This document shows, piece by piece, positions 15,813 to 24,135 of a DNA stretch of 64,000 nucleotides. The DNA is taken from contig NZ_CABVGP010000001.1 in NCBI RefSeq assembly GCF_902497555.1, positions 248,001 to 312,000 on the forward strand. The letters run 5' to 3'. The translations under genes and the position numbers were made by a program. The stretch comes from Amycolatopsis camponoti (lineage in GTDB: Bacteria; Actinomycetota; Actinomycetes; Mycobacteriales; Pseudonocardiaceae). Under the pieces are notes generated by a model. The model saw nothing but the letters and a program-made list of their open reading frames with translations. It had not been told where the DNA came from and did no database searches. How positions within the stretch are numbered: the stretch's first letter is position 1; each line of letters begins with the position of its first letter.

Positions 15813-16607
15813 TCAGCCCACCCGGTATTCGCTGTCGTGGCGGTCGGTGATGAACATGTACCCCGGCGCGTGGGTGATCGCAAAGGGGGGCCGTGACGCC
15901 ATCAGCGCCGCCTGCGGGGTGACCCCGCAGGCCCAGAACACCGGGACGTCACCCGGCTCCGCCTCCACCGGGTCGCCGAAGTCCGGCCGGGAGAGGTCTT
16001 CGATCCCCAGCGCGCCCGGGTCGCCGACGTGCACGGGCGCGCCGTGCACGGCCGGCATCGCGCGGGTGATCCGGATGGCGTCGTCGACGCGGTCCTCCGG
16101 GATCTGCCGCATCGAGACGACCATCGGCCCGAACAGCCGCCCGGCGGGCTCGCACGGCCGGTTCGTCACGTACATCGCGACGTTGCGGCCCTGGTCGACG
16201 TGCCGCAGCGGGACGCCCTCGGCGGCCAGGGCCGTCTCGAACGTGAAGCTGCAGCCGATGGAGAAGGCGACCATGTCGCTGCGCCACAGGCCGGTCGCGT
16301 CGGACACCTCGCCGGCCAGCACGCCGTTCTGCCAGATCCGGTAGCGCGGCAGGTCGGTGCGCAGGTCCGCGCTCGCGGCGAGCCGGGTTTCCGGGTCGCC
16401 GGGGTCGGTGACGTCGAGCAGCGGGCACGGCTGCGGGTTGCGGGTGCAGAACAGCAGGACGTCGTACGCCCAGTCCTCGGGCACGGCGATCAGGTTGGTC
16501 TGCGTGAAGCCGTTGGCCCAGCCGGTGGTCGGCCGGGCGGTGCCGCGGCGGAACGCTTCTCGCGCTTGAGCGGGAGTGAACGTCGCGGGTTCGTCAAAGG
16601 TCGTCAT
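15813..16607 (-). CDS. DUF1445 family protein (putative hydro-lyase / D-glutamate cyclase-like)
   Basis: The 264-residue protein matches the DUF1445 family ([65 protein letters not shown]). The label hydro-lyase is historical. In animals the same domain is part of D-glutamate cyclase, which turns D-glutamate into 5-oxo-D-proline; its constant pairing with pxpABC in bacteria fits a job in delivering or removing 5-oxoproline. That connection is inference. A GAGGGGGAA ribosome site precedes the ATG at 16607. It is the second gene of the operon after the MFS transporter. Confidence 0.85.
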   Translation of the reverse strand: MTTFDEPATFTPAQAREAFRRGTARPTTGWANGFTQTNLIAVPEDWAYDVLLFCTRNPQPCPLLDVTDPGDPETRLAASADLRTDLPRYRIWQNGVLAGEVSDATGLWRSDMVAFSIGCSFTFETALAAEGVPLRHVDQGRNVAMYVTNRPCEPAGRLFGPMVVSMRQIPEDRVDDAIRITRAMPAVHGAPVHVGDPGALGIEDLSRPDFGDPVEAEPGDVPVFWACGVTPQAALMASRPPFAITHAPGYMFITDRHDSEYRVG

Positions 16608-16635
16608 GAGTTCCCCCTCAGGGAAATTTCCGGGT

Positions 16636-16680
16636 CCGGGGGCGGGCCCCCGGGCGGGGTGTGGGGGTTGCACCCCCACA
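16636..16680. terminator. Two GC-rich hairpins inside the MFS-DUF1445 gap
   Basis: CCGGGGGC-GG-GCCCCCGG (16636-16653) and TGTGGGGGT-TGC-ACCCCCACA (16660-16680) are two perfect stems in the 77 bases between the transporter gene and the DUF1445 gene. They probably reduce read-through, so that the catabolic genes are made in a different amount from the transporter, or protect an mRNA end. They belong to the G-run/C-run palindrome type scattered over this window. Confidence 0.55.
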
Positions 16681-16684
16681 AGAT

Positions 16685-17929
16685 TCAGTCGACGAGTTCG
16701 ATACCCCGGGTCTCGGGAAGGCCCAGCAGTGCGAGCACGGCGATGCCGTAGCCGAGCGCGCCGAACACGATCGCGCCGCCCGCGCCGAGGAAGCCCACGA
16801 CGGTCGGGAAGATCGCGCCCACGGCACGGCCGAAGTTGTACGTGAAGCCCTGACCCGTGCCGCGCAGCGACGTCGGGTACAGCTCGGCGAGGTAGGCGCC
16901 GAAGCCGCTGAAGATCGCGGACATCGAGAAGCCGAGCGGGAAGCCGAGGACGAGCACGAGCCCGTTGGCGCCTTTGGGTATCTGCGTGTACGCGACGATC
17001 AGCGCGGCCGACAGCAGCGCGAACGTCAGGAACGTTTTCTTGCGTCCCATCAGGTCGGTCAGGTAGCCGCCGCAGACGTAGCCGACGAAGGCGCCGGTGA
17101 TGAGGAACGCGAGGTACCCGCCGGTGCCGATCACGGTCAGCTCGCGCGTCTTCTTCAGGTAGGACGGCAGCCACGTCGAGATCGTGTAGTACCCGCCCTG
17201 GACGCCGGTGGCGAGCAGCGCGGCGAAGAACGTCGTGCGCAGCAGGTCGGCCTTGAAGATCTTGACGAGCGTGCCCTTCGGGCGTTCGGCCTTCAGGCGT
17301 TCCTCGGCGCGCGGGGCGTCCTTGACGCTCTTGCGGACCCACAGCACGAACAGGGCCGGGATGACGCCGGTCCAGAACATGATGCGCCAGGCCAGGTCGG
17401 GGCTCGCCAGGCTGAACACGACGGTGTAGACGATCACCGACAGGCCCCAGCCGACCGCCCAGGCGCTCTGCACGAAGGCCACGGTCCGGCCGCGGTAGCG
17501 GGCCTGCGAGTACTCCGCGACCAGCGCGGCGCCGGCCGCCCACTCACCGCCGAAGCCCAGGCCCTGCAGTGCGCGGAAGATGAGCAGCGTCTCGAAGTTC
17601 GGCGCGAACCCGCAGAGCACGGTGAAGATCGTGTACATCGCGATGGTGATCTGGAGCGTGCGGACGCGGCCGATCCGGTCGGCCAGCATGCCGGCCCCGA
17701 CCCCGCCGATGGCCGACACGACCAGCGTCGTCGTGCCGAGCAGGCCGGCTTCACCGCTCGAAATGCCGAAGTACGCGGTGATCGCGGCGAGGCCGAGCGG
17801 CAGGGTCTGGTAGTCGAACGAGTCCAGGCCGTAGCCGCCGAAAGCGCCCGCGAACGCGCGTTGCCCGCGTTTGCCGAGCGTGCGGAACCAGTCGAACGGC
17901 CGGGCCTCGGTAGCAGTTGTCGCAGTCAT
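16685..17929 (-). CDS. MFS transporter
   Basis: A 414-residue major facilitator protein with 12 expected membrane spans. The family loop between helices 2 and 3 is [12 protein letters not shown] and its repeat in the second half is [25 protein letters not shown] matches the sialate/aromatic-acid-proton-symporter branch. ATG at 17929 follows AGGAGGT by five bases. It heads the 5-oxoproline operon, so uptake of 5-oxoproline or a related organic acid is the best guess. Its promoter holds a FadR-type operator. Confidence 0.88.
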   Translation of the reverse strand: MTATTATEARPFDWFRTLGKRGQRAFAGAFGGYGLDSFDYQTLPLGLAAITAYFGISSGEAGLLGTTTLVVSAIGGVGAGMLADRIGRVRTLQITIAMYTIFTVLCGFAPNFETLLIFRALQGLGFGGEWAAGAALVAEYSQARYRGRTVAFVQSAWAVGWGLSVIVYTVVFSLASPDLAWRIMFWTGVIPALFVLWVRKSVKDAPRAEERLKAERPKGTLVKIFKADLLRTTFFAALLATGVQGGYYTISTWLPSYLKKTRELTVIGTGGYLAFLITGAFVGYVCGGYLTDLMGRKKTFLTFALLSAALIVAYTQIPKGANGLVLVLGFPLGFSMSAIFSGFGAYLAELYPTSLRGTGQGFTYNFGRAVGAIFPTVVGFLGAGGAIVFGALGYGIAVLALLGLPETRGIELVD

Positions 17930-17969
17930 GGGCACCTCCTGGCCAGTCTCTCATCGTGGCGTGCCTCAC

Positions 17970-17998
17970 ACACTAGGGATTGTTGAACAATTCCACAA
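17970..17998 (-). promoter_or_regulatory. pxp operon promoter with FadR-type operator
   Basis: On the minus strand, -35 TTGTGG (17998-17993) and -10 TAGTGT (17975-17970) are 17 bases apart. Inside that spacer lies ATTGTT-G-AACAAT (17979-17991), a perfect palindrome whose core TTGTTGAACAA fits the TNGTNNNACNA pattern of FadR-subfamily GntR regulators. The divergent gene encodes just such a regulator. Confidence 0.65.
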
Positions 17999-18030
17999 GA
18001 TGGCAATTACATCGTCCTCAGTGTGACGGG

Positions 18031-18036
18031 TACCAT
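18031..18036 (+). promoter_or_regulatory. -10 box of the GntR regulator gene
   Basis: TACCAT ends seven bases before the GTG at 18044, implying a leaderless message. No good -35 box is visible. The FadR-type operator lies about 50 bases upstream, so autoregulation is possible. Confidence 0.45.
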
Positions 18037-18043
18037 CTGTCTT

Positions 18044-18766
18044 GTGGTCATCGAAGACAGCGGGCTCCCGGGCCTCGAGGCCGACCGGGGCCTGGTCAGT
18101 CGCAAGAGCACGGCCGAGCGGGTGGCGGGCGTGCTGCGCAAGCGCATCGCGGAGGGCTTCTTCCTGCCCGGCGGCCGGCTGTCGGAGCAGGACATCGGCA
18201 ACGCGCTCGGCGTCTCGCGCAACACGCTCAGGGAGGCGTTCCGGCTGCTCACGCACGAGCGGCTGCTCGCCCACGAGCTCAACCGCGGGGTCTTCGTCCG
18301 CATCCCGAGCGTCGAGGACGTCGTCGACATCTACCGCGTCCGCAAGATCATCGAGTGCGCGGCCGTCCGGGGGGTGACGGCGAAGCCGGCTTCGTTCGCC
18401 CGGATTCGCGAGAAGGTCGAGATCGGCGACGAGGCCGCGCGCACCGGCAACTGGAAGGACCTCGGCACCGCGAACGTGTGGTTCCACCAGGAGCTGGCGG
18501 CCCTGTCGGGCAGCGAGCGCGTCAACGAGCTGGTCGGCAGGCTGACCGCCGAGCTGCGGCTGGTGTTCCACATCATGGCCGAGCCCCGGCGCTTCCACGA
18601 GCGCTACCTGCCCCGCAACCACGAGATCCTGGACCGCATCGAGGCCGGCGACGGCCCGGGCGCGGAGCAGCTGCTGATGAAGTACCTCGAGGACGCGGAG
18701 GAACAGCTGGTCGAGGCGTACGCCGACCGAGCCGAGGCAGCTCGGGCGGCGGTCGCGGTGGACTAG
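18044..18766 (+). CDS. GntR-family regulator, FadR/FCD subfamily
   Basis: A 240-residue regulator. The N-terminal winged helix (STAERVAGVLRKRIAEGFFLPGGRLSEQDIGNALGVSRNTLREAFRLL) is a clear GntR domain, and the C-terminal FCD domain has the metal-site histidine in NVWFHQELA and later HEIL. GTG at 18044 is chosen from the promoter geometry; another GTG lies seven codons upstream. It is divergent from the MFS/pxp operon and most likely represses it until a ligand such as 5-oxoproline or glutamate binds. The ligand is inferred. Confidence 0.87.
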   Translation: MVIEDSGLPGLEADRGLVSRKSTAERVAGVLRKRIAEGFFLPGGRLSEQDIGNALGVSRNTLREAFRLLTHERLLAHELNRGVFVRIPSVEDVVDIYRVRKIIECAAVRGVTAKPASFARIREKVEIGDEAARTGNWKDLGTANVWFHQELAALSGSERVNELVGRLTAELRLVFHIMAEPRRFHERYLPRNHEILDRIEAGDGPGAEQLLMKYLEDAEEQLVEAYADRAEAARAAVAVD

Positions 18767-18892
18767 CTGCTTTCGGCGGCGCGCGGTGGGCCGGGCCGCC
18801 TTTGGCAGGGCCCTGGCGCGGAAGGGTTGGCGAGGCGCTCGGCTGTCGCACCGGCCCGAGCCGCGGCGGCTCGGGCGGCCGTCGCGGTGGAG
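18740..18892 (+). repeat. Imperfect direct repeat at the end of the GntR gene
   Basis: The last codons of the GntR gene (18740-18763) recur at 18869-18892 with two changes: GCTCGGGCGGC, one altered base, GTCGCGGTGGA, one altered base, T. The 129-base offset suggests a small past duplication; the sequence between them is very GC-rich and shows no gene. Confidence 0.4.
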
Positions 18893-18895
18893 TGA

Positions 18896-19555
18896 CTATC
18901 CCTTGCGGCGCACCATCTCGGTGATCCAGATCGGCGCGAACGGCGACGTGCAGTTCGGGGGCGTCGGGTAGTCCTTCAGGACCTCGAGGCGTTCGCCTAT
19001 TTCGATGGCTCGGGCGCGGTGCTCGGCGTGCTCGATCCCGATCTGGGCCAGGCAGTGGTTCATCGCCCACTGCAGGCGTTCCGGCGCGTCCTTCATTTCC
19101 TTTTCGATGATTTCGAGCAGGTTGCCGAGATCATCGTGCCCCTGTGCCACGCGATCGGTGGTCAGCGCCCAGCCGGCGCTCGCGATCACCGGGTCCGGGT
19201 CGGCGAACCACGCCACGCGCAGCTCCTCGGCGTGCGGGCTCTTCTTCACCACGTAGTTGACGAGCCAGTCGTGCACCTTCGGCGTGCGCGCGGTCCGCAG
19301 CATCGCGTCCAGCTCGGCGCGCTCGAACGCCTTCGGGCGGCAGATCAGCGTCGCCAGGAGCTTTGCCGCCGTGTCGTCGGTGGCCCACAGCTCGCGGGCC
19401 AGCTCCTGCTGCGTCTTCAGCCGCTTCGCCACCGCGCGCAGCTTGGTGAGGTTCACGCCGTGGTCGTCGCCGTGCTTCGCGTTGATCTCGCGGGCACGCG
19501 GCTCGTCGAGCGCGGCCAGCTCGGCCAGGACGTCGTTCACCGTCGGTTCGGGCAC
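18896..19555 (-). CDS. DNA alkylation repair protein (AlkD-like HEAT repeats)
   Basis: A 219-residue all-helical protein of the AlkD superfamily, in which HEAT-like repeats clamp DNA and remove alkylated bases. Typical parts are ELARELWATDDTAAKLLATLIC, VHDWLVNYVVKKS, HAEELRVAWFADPDPVIASAGWAL and IEKEMKDAPERLQWAMNHCLAQIG. It may be one of the diverged members whose glycosylase activity is unproven. GTG at 19555 is seven bases from a TAGACT -10 box on the minus strand, so the message is probably leaderless. It is not linked to the AlkB-like gene, 7 kb away. Confidence 0.8.
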   Translation of the reverse strand: MPEPTVNDVLAELAALDEPRAREINAKHGDDHGVNLTKLRAVAKRLKTQQELARELWATDDTAAKLLATLICRPKAFERAELDAMLRTARTPKVHDWLVNYVVKKSPHAEELRVAWFADPDPVIASAGWALTTDRVAQGHDDLGNLLEIIEKEMKDAPERLQWAMNHCLAQIGIEHAEHRARAIEIGERLEVLKDYPTPPNCTSPFAPIWITEMVRRKG

Positions 19556-19730
19556 GGCGGCCAGTCTAGGGTGCCCCTTCGGGCATCTCTGGTTTCCGGA
19601 CTCCCCAAAAGCGATCCCGGCTGGATAACCTCTGAGCGGTTTCGCCGCCGGAGACCCCCAGCGGCAGGCGGAACCACCTCGCTGCCGGGCCGGGGCCTCC
19701 CCAGTGTCACGGTCCGGCAGCCCGGAACGC
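19556..19730. other. Intergenic stretch with several small hairpins
   Basis: The 175 bases between the AlkD-like start and the terminator of the glycoside hydrolase operon hold no open frame. Short stems are visible (GCGG-tttcg-CCGC; CGGCAG...CTGCCG around 19672-19687). The segment GGATAACCTCTGAGCGG is unusual for the region. No RNA family could be assigned. Confidence 0.3.
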
Positions 19731-19760
19731 ACGAAGGCCCGGCCGGAGCCGGGCCTTCGT
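19731..19760 (-). terminator. Terminator of the glycoside hydrolase operon
   Basis: ACGAAGGCCCGGC-CGGA-GCCGGGCCTTCGT forms a perfect 13-bp stem with a four-base loop, 13 bases after the GH18 stop on the minus strand. It lacks a T-tract. Confidence 0.8.
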
Positions 19761-19773
19761 CGTCGAACCGGGG

Positions 19774-21135
19774 TCAGCCGGCGTAGCGGGCGAAGATCCT
19801 CGTGAAGTCCCACGCCTGCTGGGAAACACCCGAACACGTGTCGTCGTTCGGGTAGGCGCCCGGGCACGGCCGGTCGCGGTTGGCCGACCAGAACGTCAGC
19901 CGGGCCAGGTGGTGCTGGTTCGCGTAGGCCAAGATCGCATTGAAATCGTTCAACGTGACCGTCTCGCTGTTGTCCGTGATGCCGTTCATCGACGAGATGC
20001 CCATGTGCCGGTAGGCCGTGTCGTCGTCGTAGCCGTAAGCCGACTTGACGACGTTCTTGAGCCCTTCGGCCGCGCGCTGCGTGAGCGTGCCCATGTTCTG
20101 GCCGGCGCCGCCGAAGTCGAACGGCATGATCACCCAGCCGTCGACCGTGAGCCCCGACTGGGCCGCCCGGTTGACCAGGCTGTTGTCCGGTCCGGACTGC
20201 CCGGTGCCGAACGTGACGTACAGCTTGATGCCCGCGTTGTTCGCCCGGACCGTCTTCAGCGCGTCGACCGTGCGCTGCTGCACCGTCGGGTTGCTGTAGG
20301 CGTCGGCCTCGATGTCGATGTCGATCGCCTTGAGGCCGTAGGCGCTGATCACCTTCTGGTACGCCGCGGCCAGCTCACCCGCGCTGCCGCACGACGACTC
20401 CAGCTTGTTGCCGGAGTAGCCGCCGAACGACGGGATGACGTCCCCGCCGCCCGCGCGCACCGCGTTGATCGTGTTCTGGTCGACGCCGCCGGTCAGCGCC
20501 CGGCCGCCGTCCCACATCGGGTTGCAGTAGCCGTTGGACAGGACGAACGCCAGCGTGAACCACTTGACGCCGGTGGCGTTCTGGATCGTCTGCGGGCTCG
20601 GCGGGTTGCCCCAGCCGTTGTAGAGGTACGGCGCGACGGCCATCACGCCCGGCCCGGACGGCGGCGGGGTGGTGCCGCCGGACGGGAGTGTCCACTGCTG
20701 GTTGGCCGTGCTCGCGCAGGTCCAGATCTGCAGCCGGGTGCCGTTCGCGCTGGAGTTGCCGGTCGCGTCCAGGCACTTGCCCGAGCCGGTGTTGACCAGG
20801 TTCTTCGCCGCGTTGGCCGTCCACTTCTGGGCGTTGGAGCCGTTGCAGTCCCAGAGCTGGACGGTGGTGCCGTTGGCCGTTCCGGCGCTCGTGACGTCGA
20901 GGCACTTGCCCAGGGCCTGCAGCGATCCGTCGCTGCCGGTCGTCCACTGCTGGGCGCCGCTGCCGTTGCAGTCGTAGAGCTGGATCGCCGTGCCGTTCGC
21001 GGTGCTCGCCGCGTTGACGTCGACGCACTTGCCGGCCAGGCCGGTGATGGGCCCGGTCGCCGCCTGCGCGACACCCGGAGCGAACACCAGTGCTGACGCC
21101 GCGATCAGGGCGCCGAATGCTGCTGTCTTCTTCAT
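19774..21135 (-). CDS. Secreted GH18 chitinase-like enzyme with N-terminal CBM13
   Basis: A 453-residue secreted protein: signal peptide 1-26 (ending PGVAQA), a ricin-type CBM13 lectin module (about 27-155; three KC(L/V)D...QxW repeats), a Pro/Gly linker, then a GH18 barrel. The active-site strand reads KAIDIDIE, giving the last D-x-E of the DxxDxDxE motif but a lysine where the first aspartate is usual; the catalytic glutamate is present. Unlike the other three enzymes of the operon its lectin module is at the N-terminus. ATG at 21135 overlaps the GH30 stop. Chitin is the expected substrate. Confidence 0.85.
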   Translation of the reverse strand: MKKTAAFGALIAASALVFAPGVAQAATGPITGLAGKCVDVNAASTANGTAIQLYDCNGSGAQQWTTGSDGSLQALGKCLDVTSAGTANGTTVQLWDCNGSNAQKWTANAAKNLVNTGSGKCLDATGNSSANGTRLQIWTCASTANQQWTLPSGGTTPPPSGPGVMAVAPYLYNGWGNPPSPQTIQNATGVKWFTLAFVLSNGYCNPMWDGGRALTGGVDQNTINAVRAGGGDVIPSFGGYSGNKLESSCGSAGELAAAYQKVISAYGLKAIDIDIEADAYSNPTVQQRTVDALKTVRANNAGIKLYVTFGTGQSGPDNSLVNRAAQSGLTVDGWVIMPFDFGGAGQNMGTLTQRAAEGLKNVVKSAYGYDDDTAYRHMGISSMNGITDNSETVTLNDFNAILAYANQHHLARLTFWSANRDRPCPGAYPNDDTCSGVSQQAWDFTRIFARYAG

Positions 21136-22994
21136 GCGGGCACGTTCCACTTCTGGTTGGCGGCACCGGTGCACGTCCAGATCTGCAGCCGGGTGCCGTT
21201 GGCGCTGGAGTTGCCGGTCGCGTCGAGGCACTTGCTCGACGCTGCCCCGACGATGTCGCGCGCCGCGGTCGCCGCCCATCTCTGGTTCGCCGTCCCGCCG
21301 CAGTCCCACAGCTGCAGCTGCGCGCCGTCCGCTGTGGACTGTCCGGTGACGTCGAGGCACTTGCCCAGTGCGCGGATCGTGCCGTCGGTGCCGACCGTCC
21401 ACGCTTGCGCGCCCGAGCCGTTGCAGTCGTAGAGCTGGACGGCGGTGCCGTTCGCGCTGCTGCCGTTCGCGACGTCCAGGCACTTGCCGCCGAGCCCGGT
21501 GATCGGGCCGGTCTTGCCGGTGCCACCGCCCCCGCTGCCCTGGGTGCCGGCCCAGGTGAACGTCGCCGACGTGTGCCCCGGCAGGGTGTAGGTGAACGAC
21601 GAGTTGCCCCAGTTCACGCGGACGCTCTGGTTGCCGGTGCTGGTGTTGTACGCGATCAGCGCCTTCGAGCCGTCCGGGTTCTTCCACGCGACGTTGCGGA
21701 CCGTCGAGTTGTCGTTCGAGTCGATCCGGGACGCGCCCGGCTTCACGAACTTCGTCAGGTGACCCATCGTGTAGTACTCGACGGTGTAGTCGACCTGGCC
21801 GTTGCGCCCGTCTCCGTTGTGGACGGTCACCAGCCCGGTGCACGTGTCGCAGCCGCCGTTGTGCGGGTTGTGCGCCTGGTCCATCGCCAGGCTCCACTTG
21901 GTGACCGTGCGGCTCCAGTTGCGCGTGTAGTCGACGATGTTCGTCATGTCCTCGGCCTGCTGGTTCGACACCCAGGTGCCGCCGGAGTGCTCGGTCGAGT
22001 ACGCGTTCACGCTCGGGTACTGGTTGTGCACGGTCGTCTGCTGCGAGACGTCGCCGCCGTAGCCGTGCCACGCCATGCCGCCGAAGTTCGGGTGGCTGCG
22101 GATGGCCGCGTCGTCCATCGTGGGCGCGGCGAAGGACTGGTACTGGTCCCAGTTCCAGTCGAGCGCGAGCACCTTTGTGGACAGTCCGGCGTTCTGCAGT
22201 GCGGGCAGCAGGTTGTTCTTGGTGAAGTACGCCAGGCCGGCGCCGTTCCAGTTGGTCGACGGGTAGCTCGCGCAGCACGTCGGTTCGTTTTGGACGGACA
22301 GGTAGTTGATCGGCACGCCGGCGGCCTGGTACGCCTGGGCGTACTTGACGAAGTACTGCGCGTAGGCCGGGTAGAACTGCGACTCGACCCAGCCGAGCAG
22401 GTAGCTGTCGTTGTCCTTCATCCACGGTGGCGCGCTCCACGGCGACGCCATGACCTTGATCTGCGGGTTGAGCTGCAGCGCCTGCTTGGTCAGCGGCAGG
22501 ACGTCGGTCTGGTCGTGCGCGATGGAGAACTTCGTCAGGTTCGGGTCGGTCTGCCCGGCCGGCACGTCGTCGAACGTGTAGCTGTAGCGCGCGATGTCCG
22601 ACGCGCCGATCGGGTTGCGCAGGAAACTGATGCCGATGCCCGCGTTCGGGTCGAACAGCTTCTGCATGACCTGGTTGCGGGTGGTGGCGCTGAGCAGGTT
22701 GCTCGAGTTGAGCAGCCACGCGGCGGAGTCGGTGAACGACGCGCCGGCGCCCTCGAACTGCTGGTAGGTCGTGTTCTCGTTGACGTTGATGGTCTGGCCG
22801 CCGGTGCCGGTGCCCGCGGTGAAGCTGATCGGCGTCTGCTGTTGCAGGCCGCGGGTGACGTTGACGCCCTTGGCGTCGTCGGTCGTGGTGAGCCAGACGT
22901 TCACGGTCTCGCCCGCGGCCTGCGCGGGCACGGCGAAGGTGGCCGCGGCGAGCGCGGTCACGCCGAGAATGCTGAAGAGAGAGCGCTTCCTCAT
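21132..22994 (-). CDS. Secreted GH30 glycosidase with C-terminal CBM13
   Basis: A 620-residue secreted enzyme: signal peptide of about 26 residues, a GH30 barrel with its side beta domain, a glycine-rich linker (GSGGGGTG) and a C-terminal CBM13 lectin module. The acid/base glutamate is in LSVQNEPT and the nucleophile in AYSTEHSGG, the normal GH30 pair. The family covers beta-1,6-glucanases, glucosylceramidases and xylanases. Beside a GH16 glucanase, a chitosanase and a chitinase, activity on beta-1,6-glucan of fungal walls is the most sensible guess. Start and stop both overlap neighbours by four bases. Confidence 0.87.
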   Translation of the reverse strand: MRKRSLFSILGVTALAAATFAVPAQAAGETVNVWLTTTDDAKGVNVTRGLQQQTPISFTAGTGTGGQTINVNENTTYQQFEGAGASFTDSAAWLLNSSNLLSATTRNQVMQKLFDPNAGIGISFLRNPIGASDIARYSYTFDDVPAGQTDPNLTKFSIAHDQTDVLPLTKQALQLNPQIKVMASPWSAPPWMKDNDSYLLGWVESQFYPAYAQYFVKYAQAYQAAGVPINYLSVQNEPTCCASYPSTNWNGAGLAYFTKNNLLPALQNAGLSTKVLALDWNWDQYQSFAAPTMDDAAIRSHPNFGGMAWHGYGGDVSQQTTVHNQYPSVNAYSTEHSGGTWVSNQQAEDMTNIVDYTRNWSRTVTKWSLAMDQAHNPHNGGCDTCTGLVTVHNGDGRNGQVDYTVEYYTMGHLTKFVKPGASRIDSNDNSTVRNVAWKNPDGSKALIAYNTSTGNQSVRVNWGNSSFTYTLPGHTSATFTWAGTQGSGGGGTGKTGPITGLGGKCLDVANGSSANGTAVQLYDCNGSGAQAWTVGTDGTIRALGKCLDVTGQSTADGAQLQLWDCGGTANQRWAATAARDIVGAASSKCLDATGNSSANGTRLQIWTCTGAANQKWNVPA

Positions 22995-24058
22995 GGCAGT
23001 GTCCACTTCTGGTTCGCGCCGGTGCCGCAGGTCCAGATCTGGAGCCGGGTCCCGTTGGCGCTCGAGTTGCCGGTGGCGTCGAGGCACTTGCCCGAGCCGG
23101 CGTTCACGAGGTTCTGCGATCCGTTGGCCGACCACTTCTGCGCGTTCGACCCGTTGCAGTCGTACAGCTGGACCGTCGTGCCGTTGGCCGTGCCCGCGCT
23201 GGTGACGTCGAGGCACTTGCCGAGCGCGCGGACCGTGCCGTCGGTGCCGACCGTCCACTGTTGAGCGGTCGAGCCGTTGCAGTCGTAGAGCTGCACGGCG
23301 GTGCCGTTGGCGTTGTTCGCGCCCGCGACGTCGACGCACTTGCCGCCGACGCCGGTGATCCGGCCCGCGTTCTGGGTGGGCGGCGTGGTGGTGCCGCCGG
23401 CGAACTGCGTGGCGACCTGCTCGCCGAGGCTGGTGGCGTTGGCGTGGTTCTCGATCGGGTTGACGTGCGTGTTCGGGAACACGATGTACGTCACCGGGCC
23501 CTCGGTGCCGCCGTTCGACGGGTCGGGGTTGATGCCGAGGTTGACCGCGGTGGCGTAGGACGCCTCACCGATGATGCTCGTCGGGCCGGTGTCGCCGACC
23601 ACTGCGTAGGTGACCTGGTTGTTGTAGATCACCGCCACGACCGAGCCGCCGTCGATGCCGTAGTTGCGATAGTCCCAGGTGGACGTCGGCTGCGGCAGCA
23701 CGATGTACGGCAGCTGCGCGGCGTTGAGCGGCTGGTCGGTCGACGTGTGGAACGCGGTGTCCGGGTAGAAGCAGCAGTCGGTCTGCTCGTTGCACTGCGA
23801 CGTGCGGACGCCGTCGCAGTCGATGTCCATGTCGGCCTTGAAGAAGACCGCGCCGTTGGCCTGGCAGACGGGCACGGTCGCCGCGCCGCCTTCGTCGAAG
23901 GAGTACTTGCCGTTCGAGATCTGCTGGCAGGACGTCGTCTTCGCGAGCAGCTGGCTCGCGGACGGGCCGGCCTCGACGGCGGCTTGGGCGGAGCCGGTGG
24001 TCAGGAAGGAAAGCGCTAACAGGGCACACCCCATTAGCGCGACGAGGAATCGTCGCAC
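22991..24058 (-). CDS. Secreted GH75 chitosanase with C-terminal CBM13
   Basis: A 355-residue secreted protein: signal peptide (about 1-26, ending GSAQA), a GH75 chitosanase domain (FFKADMDIDCDG, FYPDTAFHTSTDQPLNA, YAVVGDTGP, GEASYATAVNLGI) and a CBM13 module after a TTPPTQ linker. Chitosanases cut beta-1,4-glucosamine chains in fungal cell walls. The aspartate/glutamate pair expected to be catalytic appears in MDIDCDG and GEAS. GTG at 24058 has AAGGAGAAT as ribosome site. It is the second gene of the operon. Confidence 0.87.
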   Translation of the reverse strand: MRRFLVALMGCALLALSFLTTGSAQAAVEAGPSASQLLAKTTSCQQISNGKYSFDEGGAATVPVCQANGAVFFKADMDIDCDGVRTSQCNEQTDCCFYPDTAFHTSTDQPLNAAQLPYIVLPQPTSTWDYRNYGIDGGSVVAVIYNNQVTYAVVGDTGPTSIIGEASYATAVNLGINPDPSNGGTEGPVTYIVFPNTHVNPIENHANATSLGEQVATQFAGGTTTPPTQNAGRITGVGGKCVDVAGANNANGTAVQLYDCNGSTAQQWTVGTDGTVRALGKCLDVTSAGTANGTTVQLYDCNGSNAQKWSANGSQNLVNAGSGKCLDATGNSSANGTRLQIWTCGTGANQKWTLP

Positions 24059-24091
24059 TTGGATTCTCCTTGTGGGGGAAGGAAACAGTGC

Positions 24092-24125
24092 CGGGTAGGC
24101 GAACCGGGCGGGGTTCGCCTACCCG
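24092..24125 (-). terminator. Hairpin between the GH16 and GH75 genes
   Basis: CGGGTAGGCGAACC-gggcgg-GGTTCGCCTACCCG is a perfect 14-bp stem with a six-base loop in the 77-base gap. It could partly stop transcription after GH16, so that this first enzyme is made in excess, or stabilise the mRNA end. Confidence 0.65.
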
Positions 24126-24135
24126 TGGTGGTGGA

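Noticed and set aside
19556..19730. Possible ydaO-type (c-di-AMP) riboswitch, from pieces such as GGATAACCTCTGAGCGG and GGCAGGCGGAACC
   Set aside because: The pieces are in the wrong order, and on the strand where they look similar there is no gene downstream; the minus-strand gene starts with a leaderless promoter.
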